A stretch of DNA of 64,000 nucleotides, taken from contig NZ_VUMM01000004.1 of assembly GCF_009696175.1 (NCBI RefSeq), positions 1 through 64,000 of the forward strand, in the 5' to 3' direction. This DNA comes from Floccifex porci (GTDB lineage: Bacteria; Bacillota_I; Bacilli_A; Erysipelotrichales; Erysipelotrichaceae). Shown here piece after piece: positions 18,902 through 30,663 of this stretch (its first letter is position 1; each line of letters starts with the position of its first letter). The notes beneath the pieces are model-generated. The model had not been told where the DNA came from and made no database searches. It saw only the letters and a program-made list of their open reading frames with translations. A program made the translations under genes and the position numbers.

Positions 18902-20251
18902 ATGGCAAGAGAACTTCCAAACAGCCAGCCGATGGAGCAGGCTTTACTGGGTTCAATATTAATTTATCCAAGTGTCATGCAGGATTGTCAGGATATGGAT
19001 CTGAGTGAGGATGAATTTTTCTTACCTTCACATCAGAAAATATTTCAGAGTATGTTAGAAATCTATCAGACCAGTAAAATTGTAGATTTAAATACACTGA
19101 TCACAAGATTGAATGATAAAAACGATCTGGAAAGTGCAGGAGGGGCGGATTATATTATTCGTCTGGCGGATAGTGCCATTTCAGCAGCCAATACAAGAAA
19201 TTATATTGAAACCATTAAGAATAAAGCCCAGCTGCGTCAGCTGATCTATACAGCTGATCGCATCAGTCAGGATTGTTATGAATCCAGTTTAGATATCGAT
19301 ACTTTACTGGATGATGCGGAACGATCCATAATGGATGTAACCCGTCATAGACGCGGAGAAGAATTTGAATCCAGCCAATTGATTGTTTCTCGAGTGATCG
19401 ATGAATTGAAAGAACTTCGTCTGCACAAAGGGGTAACTGGAATTCAGACAGGGTTTACGGATTTAGATCGAATGACCAATGGGTTTCAAAGAGGAGATCT
19501 GATTATTCTGGCGGCTCGTCCAGCAATGGGAAAATCTGCTCTGGCTTTAAATTTTGCCAATCAGGCTGCTAAACGAAATGATGGAGCGGTTGCGATATTT
19601 TCTCTTGAAATGCCTTCTGATAGTCTTATGAAACGTTTAATGAGTTGTGAATCACAGGTTTTTTCAAATAAATTAAGAGATGGAAATTTAAATAACGAAG
19701 AAATGAATCGTTTAAATAATGCAGGGACTCGTTTGGGTGAAAGAAAAATATATATTGATGATACCAGCAGTATTAAAGTCAGTCAGATTTTTTCAAAATG
19801 TAGAAAACTAAAAGCAGAAAATGGTTCTTTATCTTTGATTGTGATTGATTATCTTCAGCTGATTACGGGTTCTCGTGCAGATTCCAGACAGCAGGAAGTG
19901 TCTGAAATTTCTCGTAATTTAAAAATTCTGGCAAAAGAGCTGGAATGTCCTGTAATTGCTTTATCGCAGTTATCTCGTAAAGTCGAAGAAAGATCCGATC
20001 ATAAACCACAGTTATCAGATCTGCGTGAATCAGGTTCTATTGAACAGGATGCCGATATCGTAATGTTCTTGTATCGTGAAGCTTATTATGACAAAGATAA
20101 AGAAAAGCAGGAAGAAACTGAAGTTATCGATTTAAGCATTGCCAAGCACCGTAATGGAAGCATTGGGGAGATTCAGCTGGCTTTTGAAAAATCCATTTCC
20201 AGATTTACAAATTTAGCCAATTCTTCAGGAGATAACATTTATGAAGGTTGA
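18902..20251 (+). CDS. dnaB: Replicative DNA helicase DnaB
   Basis: Hexameric replicative helicase of 449 residues. The N-terminal primase-interaction domain (PNSQPMEQALLGSIL onward) is joined to a RecA-like motor with Walker A AARPAMGKSALAL (about residue 205), Walker B IVIDYLQLITG (about 315) and the ALSQLSRKVEERSDHKP region (about 355). It lies two bases after rplI, the standard Firmicutes order. The gene is called dnaC in Bacillus. Confidence 0.96.
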   Translation: MARELPNSQPMEQALLGSILIYPSVMQDCQDMDLSEDEFFLPSHQKIFQSMLEIYQTSKIVDLNTLITRLNDKNDLESAGGADYIIRLADSAISAANTRNYIETIKNKAQLRQLIYTADRISQDCYESSLDIDTLLDDAERSIMDVTRHRRGEEFESSQLIVSRVIDELKELRLHKGVTGIQTGFTDLDRMTNGFQRGDLIILAARPAMGKSALALNFANQAAKRNDGAVAIFSLEMPSDSLMKRLMSCESQVFSNKLRDGNLNNEEMNRLNNAGTRLGERKIYIDDTSSIKVSQIFSKCRKLKAENGSLSLIVIDYLQLITGSRADSRQQEVSEISRNLKILAKELECPVIALSQLSRKVEERSDHKPQLSDLRESGSIEQDADIVMFLYREAYYDKDKEKQEETEVIDLSIAKHRNGSIGEIQLAFEKSISRFTNLANSSGDNIYEG

Positions 20252-20978
20252 TTTAATCTGTAGTGGTTCTAAGGGAAACTGCTGTCTGATCCGTAATCAG
20301 GATACACAGATTGTAATCGATTGTGGTTCGACAAAAAAATATTTAATGGATCATTTTAAACTGGCGGGTGCAAAAATTAAAGATACCAATGCTTTACTGA
20401 TTACGCATGCTCATTCCGATCATATTTCACAGATCAAACTTTTTGAAGGCTTACCTGTATACACCTATTGCGATCTGGATGTGGATCATAAAAGTATTCA
20501 GCCCTTTGAAGTCTTTTCGATTGGATCTTTTACAATAAGAGTTATTCCTGTATCTCATGATGCCTATCATACTGTTGGTTTTGTGATTCAAAGTGGAAAT
20601 GAAAAGCTGGTCTATATTACAGATACAGGCTATATATCAAACAAAATTGCTCCCTATTTAAAAGGAGCTACTTATTATATATTTGAAAGCAATCACGATA
20701 TGGATTGTCTGATGAAATCCAAGCGGCCATTGTTTTTAAAACAGAGAATTTCTTCGGACATTGGACATATGAACAATGTGGATGCCAGCCGCTGGCTGAC
20801 TTCACTTGTCAGCAATCAGACAAAAGAAGTGGTACTGGCTCATATTTCCAGTGACTGTAATAAAACGGAACTGGCAAAACAGACACTTATTGATACATGT
20901 ATAGAAAGAAATGTACCTGTAACTTTTCGTATCCAGGCAATGGAGCAAAGAAGCTGGTATTCGTTTGGTGAAAATTGA
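20241..20978 (+). CDS. walJ: Metallo-beta-lactamase-fold hydrolase WalJ/YycJ
   Basis: Metallo-beta-lactamase-fold nuclease-like protein of 245 residues. It has the metal motif THAHSDH (about residue 54), a later HDAYH, the DTGY aspartate (about 133) and a terminal HISSDCN. The N-terminal DLICSGSKGNCCLI is typical of YycJ/WalJ, a 5'-3' exonuclease-like protein usually linked to the walRK cluster. Here it follows dnaB with an 11-base overlap and no walRK is nearby. Confidence 0.88.
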   Translation: MKVDLICSGSKGNCCLIRNQDTQIVIDCGSTKKYLMDHFKLAGAKIKDTNALLITHAHSDHISQIKLFEGLPVYTYCDLDVDHKSIQPFEVFSIGSFTIRVIPVSHDAYHTVGFVIQSGNEKLVYITDTGYISNKIAPYLKGATYYIFESNHDMDCLMKSKRPLFLKQRISSDIGHMNNVDASRWLTSLVSNQTKEVVLAHISSDCNKTELAKQTLIDTCIERNVPVTFRIQAMEQRSWYSFGEN

Positions 20979-21011
20979 TTTCTGTATTTAGATTTGATAA
21001 AATTCTTGCAT
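20975..21011 (+). promoter_or_regulatory. ATP synthase operon promoter, predicted leaderless
   Basis: TTGATT (20975-20980), a 17-base spacer and TAAAAT (20998-21003) with TGA just before it. Eight bases separate the -10 from the ATG at 21012, and no Shine-Dalgarno sequence exists there. It lies just beyond the walJ stop. Confidence 0.6.
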
Positions 21012-21188
21012 ATGAAAGCAAATAATTTTACAGGAGCCTTATTGGCCAGTTTACTTTTGTTTACCTTTATTGGGTATTTATTAGATCATCATTTTCATAC
21101 AACACCTTTGTTTATATGTATAGGTATGGCATATGCGATATTTGGCTGTTTTTACTTATTGATGAAAAAGACGAGGGATCCAGAATGA
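21012..21188 (+). CDS. AtpZ/AtpI-like small membrane protein
   Basis: Short protein of 58 residues with two predicted membrane helices separated by DHHFHTTP, typical of the AtpZ (putative F0F1-ATPase assembly or Mg2+/Ca2+ transporter) family that opens many ATP synthase operons. The ATG at 21012 begins MKANNFTGALLAS; the TTG 18 bases earlier would lie inside the -10 box. The stop overlaps the next start (ATGA). Confidence 0.65.
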   Translation: MKANNFTGALLASLLLFTFIGYLLDHHFHTTPLFICIGMAYAIFGCFYLLMKKTRDPE

Positions 21189-21537
21189 ATCGATTCCAGA
21201 AAAGAATTGAAACAATTTCTTTATTTGTCACCATTCCGGTTTCAATTACAGGGTGGATCCTATTTGATTTTAATGTCTTTGCTGGTATCTGGATTGGATG
21301 CATGTGTGCTTTGATTGGATTTCGTATGATTGTTAAAATGACAAAAAGTTTAAATCCAGATGAACAAAAGGCAAAGAAACAAGGGGTATTTTCTTATACG
21401 ATGCGCTATTTTTTCTATGGAATGATTTTATTTATATGTGCATATAAGGGGATTCCCGTATTATCGGTTTTGGCTGGAATAATGTGTCATAAGGCATCAT
21501 TATTAATATATACAGCAATAGAAAAGGAGGATGCATA

Positions 21538-21538
<1 letters not shown>
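21185..21538 (+). CDS. atpI: ATP synthase subunit I-like protein
   Basis: Hydrophobic protein of 117 residues with four predicted membrane helices, matching the size and place of AtpI, a c-ring assembly chaperone. The start MNRFQKRIETISLF has GAGGGA upstream and overlaps the preceding stop by four bases. Its own stop overlaps the atpB start (TAATG). Sequence conservation in this family is low; the identification rests on topology and position. Confidence 0.7.
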
Positions 21539-22507
<969 letters not shown>

Positions 22508-22524
22508 AATGAGGATAATCGGTT

Positions 22525-23040
22525 ATGATAAATTTTAATATTGATAACTATTTGCGTATTTCATTAACCGATGTTGTTTTAGTTCTGATTTCTACATGTT
22601 TGATTATTATTATCGCAAAACATTTTTTCTGGGATAAGCTGGTTGCTTTTATGCAGAAAAGACAGGCAATTATTCAGGAAAATATTGATGCTTCCAATCA
22701 ATTGAAAATGGAAGCGTTAAATCAGAAAGAAGTTTACGATGCAAAATTAAAAGACGTTGGAAAAGAAGCTCATTCAATTCTTGAATCCGCAAAAGCACGT
22801 GCAGAAGAAGAAAAAGATGAAATTATTCAGAATGCACAGAATCAGGCGGAACATATTAAGCGAAAAGCACAGGAAGAAATTGAAAGAGATAAACGAAATG
22901 CGCAAAAAGAAATGCGAGAAGCAATTAGTGATGTAGCTATAGAAGCGGCTAAAAAACTGGTTGAAAAAGAAATGGATGAAAAAATTCAGAAACAGTTTGT
23001 TCAGGATTTTATTGACCAGGCAGGAGATAAAGAATGGTAG
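22525..23040 (+). CDS. atpF: ATP synthase F0 subunit b
   Basis: Peripheral-stalk subunit of 171 residues: one N-terminal membrane helix (about residues 13-32), then a long charged helix (about 45-150) that dimerises and reaches the top of F1. Four overlapping bases couple it to atpH region translation, since the atpH ATG lies seven bases before the atpF stop. Confidence 0.94.
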   Translation: MINFNIDNYLRISLTDVVLVLISTCLIIIIAKHFFWDKLVAFMQKRQAIIQENIDASNQLKMEALNQKEVYDAKLKDVGKEAHSILESAKARAEEEKDEIIQNAQNQAEHIKRKAQEEIERDKRNAQKEMREAISDVAIEAAKKLVEKEMDEKIQKQFVQDFIDQAGDKEW

Positions 23041-23570
23041 TGTCTTTTAAACCTTATAGCTTAGCTTTATATGAACTAGCTAAAGATAAGGATCAGGTTC
23101 CTTATTATATGGAACAATTAAAAAAACTTTCAGATATATGGAAAGAAAATGAAGATTTTTTAAAGGCGCTTCGTCATCCTAAAATTACTCGCAGGGAAAA
23201 GAAAGAATGGATTTCGCAATTATTTGAATCTGAATTGGACCCTTTGCTGTATCGATATTTACTGGTCATGGTTGAACACGATCAGATTGGATATATACCG
23301 GAAATATATGAGGCTTTTATAGAAGTTTATAAAGAAGATCAGAATATTGAAAGTGTACTGATTGAAAGTGCCTGTCCATTAAGTGAAGATCAGATTCGTC
23401 AGATTAAGACAGTAATTGAAAAGAAATTGAAAAAGAATATTGAAGTGAGAACCAATGTGGTTCCTGAATTGATTGCAGGAGTACGTGTTCGCACCAAAGA
23501 TTTTGTATTGGACAATTCTATGTTGTCGCGCATTAGTAACTTAAAAGAAAAGTTAGAAAATGCCTATTAG
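23034..23570 (+). CDS. atpH: ATP synthase F1 subunit delta
   Basis: Delta (OSCP-like) subunit of 178 residues linking the peripheral stalk to F1. It has the N-terminal helical bundle ([15 protein letters not shown]), the [18 protein letters not shown] segment (about residue 43) and the C-terminal [14 protein letters not shown] motif (about 150). It overlaps atpF by seven bases. Confidence 0.94.
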   Translation: MVVSFKPYSLALYELAKDKDQVPYYMEQLKKLSDIWKENEDFLKALRHPKITRREKKEWISQLFESELDPLLYRYLLVMVEHDQIGYIPEIYEAFIEVYKEDQNIESVLIESACPLSEDQIRQIKTVIEKKLKKNIEVRTNVVPELIAGVRVRTKDFVLDNSMLSRISNLKEKLENAY

Positions 23571-23586
23571 AAAAGCAGGTGATACT

Positions 23587-25105
23587 ATGAGTTTAAATCC
23601 AGCTGAAATCAGTAAATTGATCAAAGCACAAATTCAAAATATCGACCAGGATCTGGAAATGAATGAAACAGGAACGGTTTTAAGCATTGGTGATGGTATT
23701 TCAACTGTATATGGTTTGAAAAATGCTATGATGTCTGAATTGCTTTTATTCCCTCATGATGTTTATGGAATGGTCATGAACTTAGAAGACGATCATGTTG
23801 GGGTTGTATTAATGGGAGACAATCCAGATATTAAAGAAGGGGACATTGTAAAACGTACACAGAAAATTGTGGAAGTTCCAGTAGGAGATGAAATGATTGG
23901 ACGTGTAATCAATGCCCTGGGACAGCCAATTGATGGAAAAGGACCAATTCATACAACAAAAACACGTCCTGTAGAACGTGTGGCTCCAGGAGTTATGACA
24001 CGTAAAAGCGTTTCGGTTCCATTACAGACCGGATTGAAGATCATTGATTCAATGATTCCAATTGGTCGTGGTCAGCGTGAATTGATTATCGGGGATCGTC
24101 AGACAGGAAAAACAGCGATTGCTATCGATACAATTCTGAATCAGAAAGATACAGGAGTAAAATGTATCTATGTCGCAATTGGGCAAAAAGCCAGTACAGT
24201 TGCTCAAATTGTTGAAAAATTAAAACAGAACAATGCGATGTCTTATACAACGGTTGTTGTATCAACCGCTTCAGAAGCGGCTCCATTGCAGTATTTAGCT
24301 CCTTATGCAGGATGTGCAATTGGAGAAGAATGGATGGAAAATGGGGAAGATGTACTGATCGTTTATGATGATTTATCAAAACATGCCGTTGCGTATCGTA
24401 CAATGTCCCTGTTGCTAAGACGTCCTCCTGGACGTGAAGCTTATCCTGGGGATGTATTCTATCTTCATTCTCGTTTACTGGAAAGAGCAGCTCGATTGAA
24501 TGAAGACAATGGAAATGGATCTTTAACAGCACTGCCAATTATTGAAACACAGGCAGGTGATATTTCAGCTTATATTCCTACTAATGTAATTTCAATTACA
24601 GATGGACAGATTTTCTTAAAAAATGACATGTTTAATGAAGGAATCCGTCCAGCAGTAGACAGTGGGTTGAGTGTTAGCCGTGTAGGTTCTGCTGCACAAA
24701 TTAAAGCTATGAAACAGGTGTCCGGTTCTTTAAAACTGGAATTGGCACAATATCGTGAAATGGCAGCTTTTGCTCAGTTTGGATCCGATCTGGATGCAAC
24801 AACAAAAGGAATTCTGGATCATGGGGCACGTTTAACACAGCTTCTGATTCAAAAACAATATTCCCCTTTATCTGCAAGTGAACAGGTAATTGTATTGTTT
24901 GCAGCAAAAAATAAATATTTAAGACCGGTAGCGGTAGAAGATGTACAGAAATATGAAGAAGGACTGTTGTCTTTTATTCATAAAGAATATCCATATATAA
25001 TCGACCAGATTGAAGAAAAACGAGCATTGGATACAGATTTAGAAAATCAGATTAGAGTGGCATTGGATGCCTATGCAATCGAATATAAGAAATTAGAGGG
25101 AACTC

Positions 25106-25119
<14 letters not shown>
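23587..25119 (+). CDS. atpA: ATP synthase F1 subunit alpha
   Basis: Regulatory nucleotide-binding subunit of 510 residues. Walker [10 protein letters not shown] (about residue 169), the VSRVGSAAQ motif (about 366) and the N-terminal barrel are complete. The start [10 protein letters not shown] at 23587 is chosen over an upstream ATG, with AGGTGA before it. It overlaps atpG by 14 bases. Confidence 0.97.
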
Positions 25120-27374
<2,255 letters not shown>

Positions 27375-27375
<1 letters not shown>

Positions 27376-27770
27376 TGATAGCTTTAAGGATCGTTACCCC
27401 TAAAGGAAATTATGCCAGTCTGAATGTAAAAAGCATTCACATTAAAAGTGTAGAAGGAGAAATGACCATTCTATCCAATCATATTCCAATTTTTGCTTCT
27501 ATTGTTCCATGTGAACTGGTATTAGAATGTGAAGATGGAAATAAAAATGAATATGCATTGTCTGGTGGATTTTTCCATTTTGAAAACAATGAAGCACTTT
27601 TATTAACGGATGCGATTGAAGGAAAAGGAGAAATCGACTTGGAAAGAGCGAAAAAAGCTTATGAAAGAGCTCGAAAACGCCTTGAAAAGAAAGATTCCAA
27701 TACAGATATGAAACGAGCTGAATTGGCTTTACAAAGAGCCATTATTCGAATTCACGTATCTGAGAACTAA
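27375..27770 (+). CDS. atpC: ATP synthase F1 subunit epsilon
   Basis: Epsilon subunit of 131 residues: N-terminal beta-sandwich (LRIVTPKGNYASLNVKSIHI, GEMTILSNHIP, ALSGGFFHFENNEALLLTD) and a C-terminal helical hairpin (about residues 90-128) that can inhibit ATP hydrolysis. It is the last gene of the operon. Confidence 0.95.
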
Positions 27771-27772
27771 GG

Positions 27773-27811
27773 AGCTGTAACGAAATGAAATAATTTCGTT
27801 ACAGCTTTTTT
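27773..27811 (+). terminator. Strong terminator of the atp operon
   Basis: Perfect 14-bp stem AGCTGTAACGAAAT / ATTTCGTTACAGCT with a 6-base loop and a T tail. Confidence 0.95.
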
Positions 27812-27819
27812 CATGTAAA

Positions 27820-27867
27820 TCAGTACAAAAATAAAAGAACGCACCGGGAATCGAACCCTCGGCGTTC
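27820..27867 (-). other. tRNA T-arm/acceptor-like relic with U-tract
   Basis: On the minus strand, GAACGC (complement of 27862-27867) and GCGTTC (complement of 27837-27842) enclose GGGTTCGATTCCC, an exact T-arm and T-loop consensus, followed by TTTTATTTTT. D and anticodon arms and the CCA end are missing. It may be a tRNA remnant left by integration or deletion, or a terminator by chance; it is not a functional tRNA. Confidence 0.4.
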
Positions 27868-28106
27868 AATGATATACTCTTTTTGTTCAGGGTAGTGTAA
27901 AAAGTTTATGAAAACTCATTCGTTATTTAGTGAGAAATCAGCTTTTTCATCACCGATAAGAATCAAACAGTTGAAACGAACTGTTTGAATAAATATATGC
28001 CGTGAAATTTTCGTTTACTGATGCTTAAAAAAGCACGACGAAAAGAACTTTCTGAGTGAAAGTTAAAAAAAGAATCCTAATGGTATTGATAACTTAGCTC
28101 GATCAT
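27868..28106. other. Non-coding relic stretch after the atp operon
   Basis: No gene recognised. It contains two inverted repeats, CAAACAGTT / AACTGTTTG (about 27967-27990) and AACTTTC / GAAAGTT (about 28050-28068). It leads into a decayed surface-protein fragment and is probably degraded accessory DNA. Confidence 0.4.
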
Positions 28107-28629
28107 ATGGGTTTTACTACTGCAACAATAACTACACTAACGGTTCGTGGCACTTCAGAAAATGAATTAGCTACGTATTTTGGCAACAATGAATATGTTG
28201 TGAATATTGCACCAAAAGAAATTGAAATGGAAACACCAGAAATCACAAAGATAGAATTTGATAAAAATAATCAAGTGATTAATCAAAATGAATGGGCTGA
28301 AATAAAAATTTAATTTGGAAAGATGGAAAATATAAAGGTTGCTCATGCGATTTTTGAGAATGAAAAATGGTTATGTATCCTTTACATTCAGTCATGCATC
28401 GGATTATTTGGTAGTAATTGATAAGCAAACAGCTGTAAAACCAGAAGAACCAGATTCTACTGAATCGAACACATCACAAAAGAATGAAACTACAGAAAAA
28501 GATAAGAGCACTAAAAATGAAAGTACAAACACTGCTGCAATCTATAATGCACTATTCTATAAAGGATTGCTTGTAGTATCATTGGTAGCCGGTTTTGTTT
28601 TAGTGGTTGTAAAAAGAGAGAGCTGTTAA
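28107..28629 (+). pseudogene. Decayed C-terminal fragment of a cell-surface protein
   Basis: Two out-of-frame pieces read as the end of a large surface adhesin. The first (28107-28313) is a beta-type segment ending AEIKI. After a frameshift the second (about 28339-28629) has FTFSHASDYLVVIDK, a common last Ig-like motif of such proteins, then a Glu/Ser/Thr/Lys-rich wall-spanning linker. It ends with a membrane anchor (about 18 hydrophobic residues) and a short basic tail (KRESC). No LPxTG motif is visible. The missing N-terminus and frame break make it a pseudogene. Confidence 0.6.
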
Positions 28630-28684
28630 TTTAGATTTTAAATAAGATCAAATTTTTATCAAGTATTGACAAAAATGAGATATA

Positions 28685-28747
28685 ATCCCACTTAAGTAGA
28701 CACACGAAAGAATAGAAACAATTCTCTCTTGATCTGCAGAGTGGGAT
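28685..28747. repeat. 63-bp inverted-repeat element (MITE-like or IS-end relic)
   Basis: ATCCCACT (28685-28692) and AGTGGGAT (28740-28747) are perfect terminal inverted repeats. The left end continues TAAGTAGACAC, resembling ends of IS3-family elements. A TTGACA (about 28667) and TATAAT (28681-28686) lie at its left border but are spaced too closely to form one promoter. Confidence 0.35.
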
Positions 28748-28868
28748 TTTTATATAGGAAGAAAAAAATAGTAAAAGATAAAATTAAGATCGGTCTCAGG
28801 ATAGTTTTAAGTGATTCTATGTTTTTTTGACATGAATTCTTCTTGGGTATTAAATTTTCTATAAACTT

Positions 28869-28889
28869 TGGTATAATAGATAAAAAGGT
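28869..28889 (+). promoter_or_regulatory. Extended -10 promoter of the RDD-PHP gene
   Basis: TGGTATAAT at 28869-28877 is a TG-N-TATAAT extended -10. The ATG at 28890 lies twelve bases beyond it, giving a leader of only a few bases. Confidence 0.5.
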
Positions 28890-30398
28890 ATGAAATTTAT
28901 GGAAAAGAATTATAGTTATATTGATTTATCTTTAGCCTATTTTCAAAAGAAAGCTAAAATCTATAAAGATGGTGGATATAAAAAGGCAGTCTCTTTAAAA
29001 AGAAATATAGATGATTATGAGAACCATTTATTTACTTTTCTGATTGATATTAATTTCTGCTTACTTCCAGTTTATTTATGGGTTATAGAATTTCTGTTGA
29101 TTTTAACAGGATTGATTCCACCAAGAATGTTTGATATTTTATTTTACATTATGTTTGTGTTATTGTTTATCACAAGTGTGATTCTTCTACCTGTAATAAC
29201 TTCTCGAACACATGGAGTGACATTTGGTGGAGAAATTATGGGGATTCGTATTGTGAATCGACAAAATCGCATTGTCAATGGATTTCAATTGATTTTAAGA
29301 CAAGCCATTGGGATGGGAATTCCACTTATGTTGTTTGGCTATTTATTTAAAACATGGGGAATCCTTGGATGGTGGCTGATCAATGGAATCGCATCTTTAA
29401 TTTCTCCAAATCAGCAGACCATTATGGATATTGTGCTAGGGCTCCATTTAGTTTATGAATCGGAAACACATATTCGATTTGAGCCAGAATCACAAGAAAA
29501 AAATGAAGAAGAAATCTGTCCAGTGGATCTTCATATTCGTTCAAATTATAGTGATGATGGATATTATGATGTAGAAGAAATCTTTAAACAGGCAAAAGAG
29601 CTAGGATTGGATACGATTTCCATTACCGATCACAATTGTGCAAGGCAAAATGCAGCCGCTTTCCGGTTTGCGGATCTTTATAAGATTCAATACATTCCTG
29701 GAGTAGAACTGGATGCTCAGTATGGCGACATTCGTGTTCGTGTATTGGGTTATTATATCGACTGGGAACATGAAATCTTTGATGCACTGGAAAGAGCTTC
29801 TTTAAAAAGAGAAAAAGAAAATTCATTATTAAGAGTCAAAAAATTTGAAGAATTTTCAGGGGTTTCTATTGATGTCGATTCTCTGATTCAGAATTCTCGT
29901 TTTCAGACTATTACGGCAACCGATATAACGAATATGGTTTTTAACAATGAAAGAGTCCGGTCTTTATCTTTTGTAAAGAAATATATTGATTCGACAAACA
30001 GTACCAGTGAAGCAATGAAACAGTTCAAATACCATATTTTTGGAAAAGGTGGACCTTGTTACATAAAAGGGAACTATCCAAGACTGGAAGATGTAATTAA
30101 ATCAATTCATATTTCAGGAGGAATCTGTGTTCTGGCAAGTTGGCATATGGATTATATTGACGATGAAACCATTCAGCAAATGATTGATAAAGGAATTGAT
30201 GGAATTGAATGTTTCTCACCATGTGTGCAGCAGGAAACCATTTCTTCTTTGTTAAAGATCGCAAGAGAAAATAAATTATTGATAACGTGTGGTAGTGATT
30301 ATCATGGACCAACAAAACAGGATCGTAAATTGGGGGTAACTCATTGTCCAGAAAAAGGGGTCCAGCTGGTAAGGATTTTGACAAAACACGCAAATTAA
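28890..30398 (+). CDS. RDD membrane domain fused to a PHP-type phosphoesterase
   Basis: Two-domain protein of 502 residues. Residues about 40-200 form an RDD-type membrane domain with several hydrophobic helices (SLKRNIDDYENHLFTFLIDI start, GGEIMGIRIVNRQNR motif). Residues about 212-495 form a PHP domain related to YciV/RNase AM-type phosphoesterases. PHP motifs seen are VDLHIRSNYSDDG, SITDHN, PGVEL, SWHMD and CGSDYHG. In the first motif the usual second histidine is arginine (HIR instead of HxH), so metal binding may be altered. Two start codons (28890, 28899) are possible. It is followed by the metG T-box leader. The fusion would place a nucleotide- or RNA-directed phosphoesterase at the membrane; that is inference. 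Confidence 0.75.
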   Translation: MKFMEKNYSYIDLSLAYFQKKAKIYKDGGYKKAVSLKRNIDDYENHLFTFLIDINFCLLPVYLWVIEFLLILTGLIPPRMFDILFYIMFVLLFITSVILLPVITSRTHGVTFGGEIMGIRIVNRQNRIVNGFQLILRQAIGMGIPLMLFGYLFKTWGILGWWLINGIASLISPNQQTIMDIVLGLHLVYESETHIRFEPESQEKNEEEICPVDLHIRSNYSDDGYYDVEEIFKQAKELGLDTISITDHNCARQNAAAFRFADLYKIQYIPGVELDAQYGDIRVRVLGYYIDWEHEIFDALERASLKREKENSLLRVKKFEEFSGVSIDVDSLIQNSRFQTITATDITNMVFNNERVRSLSFVKKYIDSTNSTSEAMKQFKYHIFGKGGPCYIKGNYPRLEDVIKSIHISGGICVLASWHMDYIDDETIQQMIDKGIDGIECFSPCVQQETISSLLKIARENKLLITCGSDYHGPTKQDRKLGVTHCPEKGVQLVRILTKHAN

Positions 30399-30400
30399 GG

Positions 30401-30430
30401 TTGAAAGAAGAAAACAGTTTATCGTATAAT
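30401..30430 (+). promoter_or_regulatory. metG promoter
   Basis: TTGAAA (30401-30406), an 18-base spacer and a perfect TATAAT (30425-30430), directly after the RDD-PHP stop. Confidence 0.75.
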
Positions 30431-30436
30431 AAACAA

Positions 30437-30650
30437 GCGTAGAAAAGAAGAGTACCATTTTATATGGAAAGTAGAGAGCGAATGGCTGGTGAAAATTCGT
30501 TTCGATTGAAATGGGAAGATGGACTTGGAGCTTCTTTTTCGAATCATTAGAAAAAGACGTAGCTGGCGTTAACAGATTGAGACATACATTTGTATGTAAA
30601 CTAAGGTGGTACCACGAAACTTTCGTCCTTGGATGAAAGTTTTTTATTTT
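30437..30650 (+). promoter_or_regulatory. T-box leader controlling metG (Met specifier)
   Basis: Classic T-box riboswitch. The conserved T-box AAGGTGGTACCACG is at 30603-30616. Stem I has the AGAGAGCGAATGGCTGGTG apical motif (about 30472) and a specifier region GAAGATGGACTTGGAG in which ATG (30519-30521) would pair with the methionine tRNA anticodon. The terminator is AAACTTTC / GAAAGTTT (30617-30642) followed by Ts, overlapping the T-box antiterminator. Uncharged tRNA-Met should allow read-through into metG. Confidence 0.9.
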
Positions 30651-30663
30651 ATAGGAGGATAAC

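Noticed and set aside
24122-24538. Long open frame on the minus strand inside atpA
   Set aside because: It is antisense to a conserved gene in codon register, shows no family features and has no ribosome-binding site; a shadow of atpA.
28665-28686. TTGACA and TATAAT as one promoter
   Set aside because: They are only about nine bases apart, far too close for sigma-A; the -10 also overlaps the inverted-repeat element.
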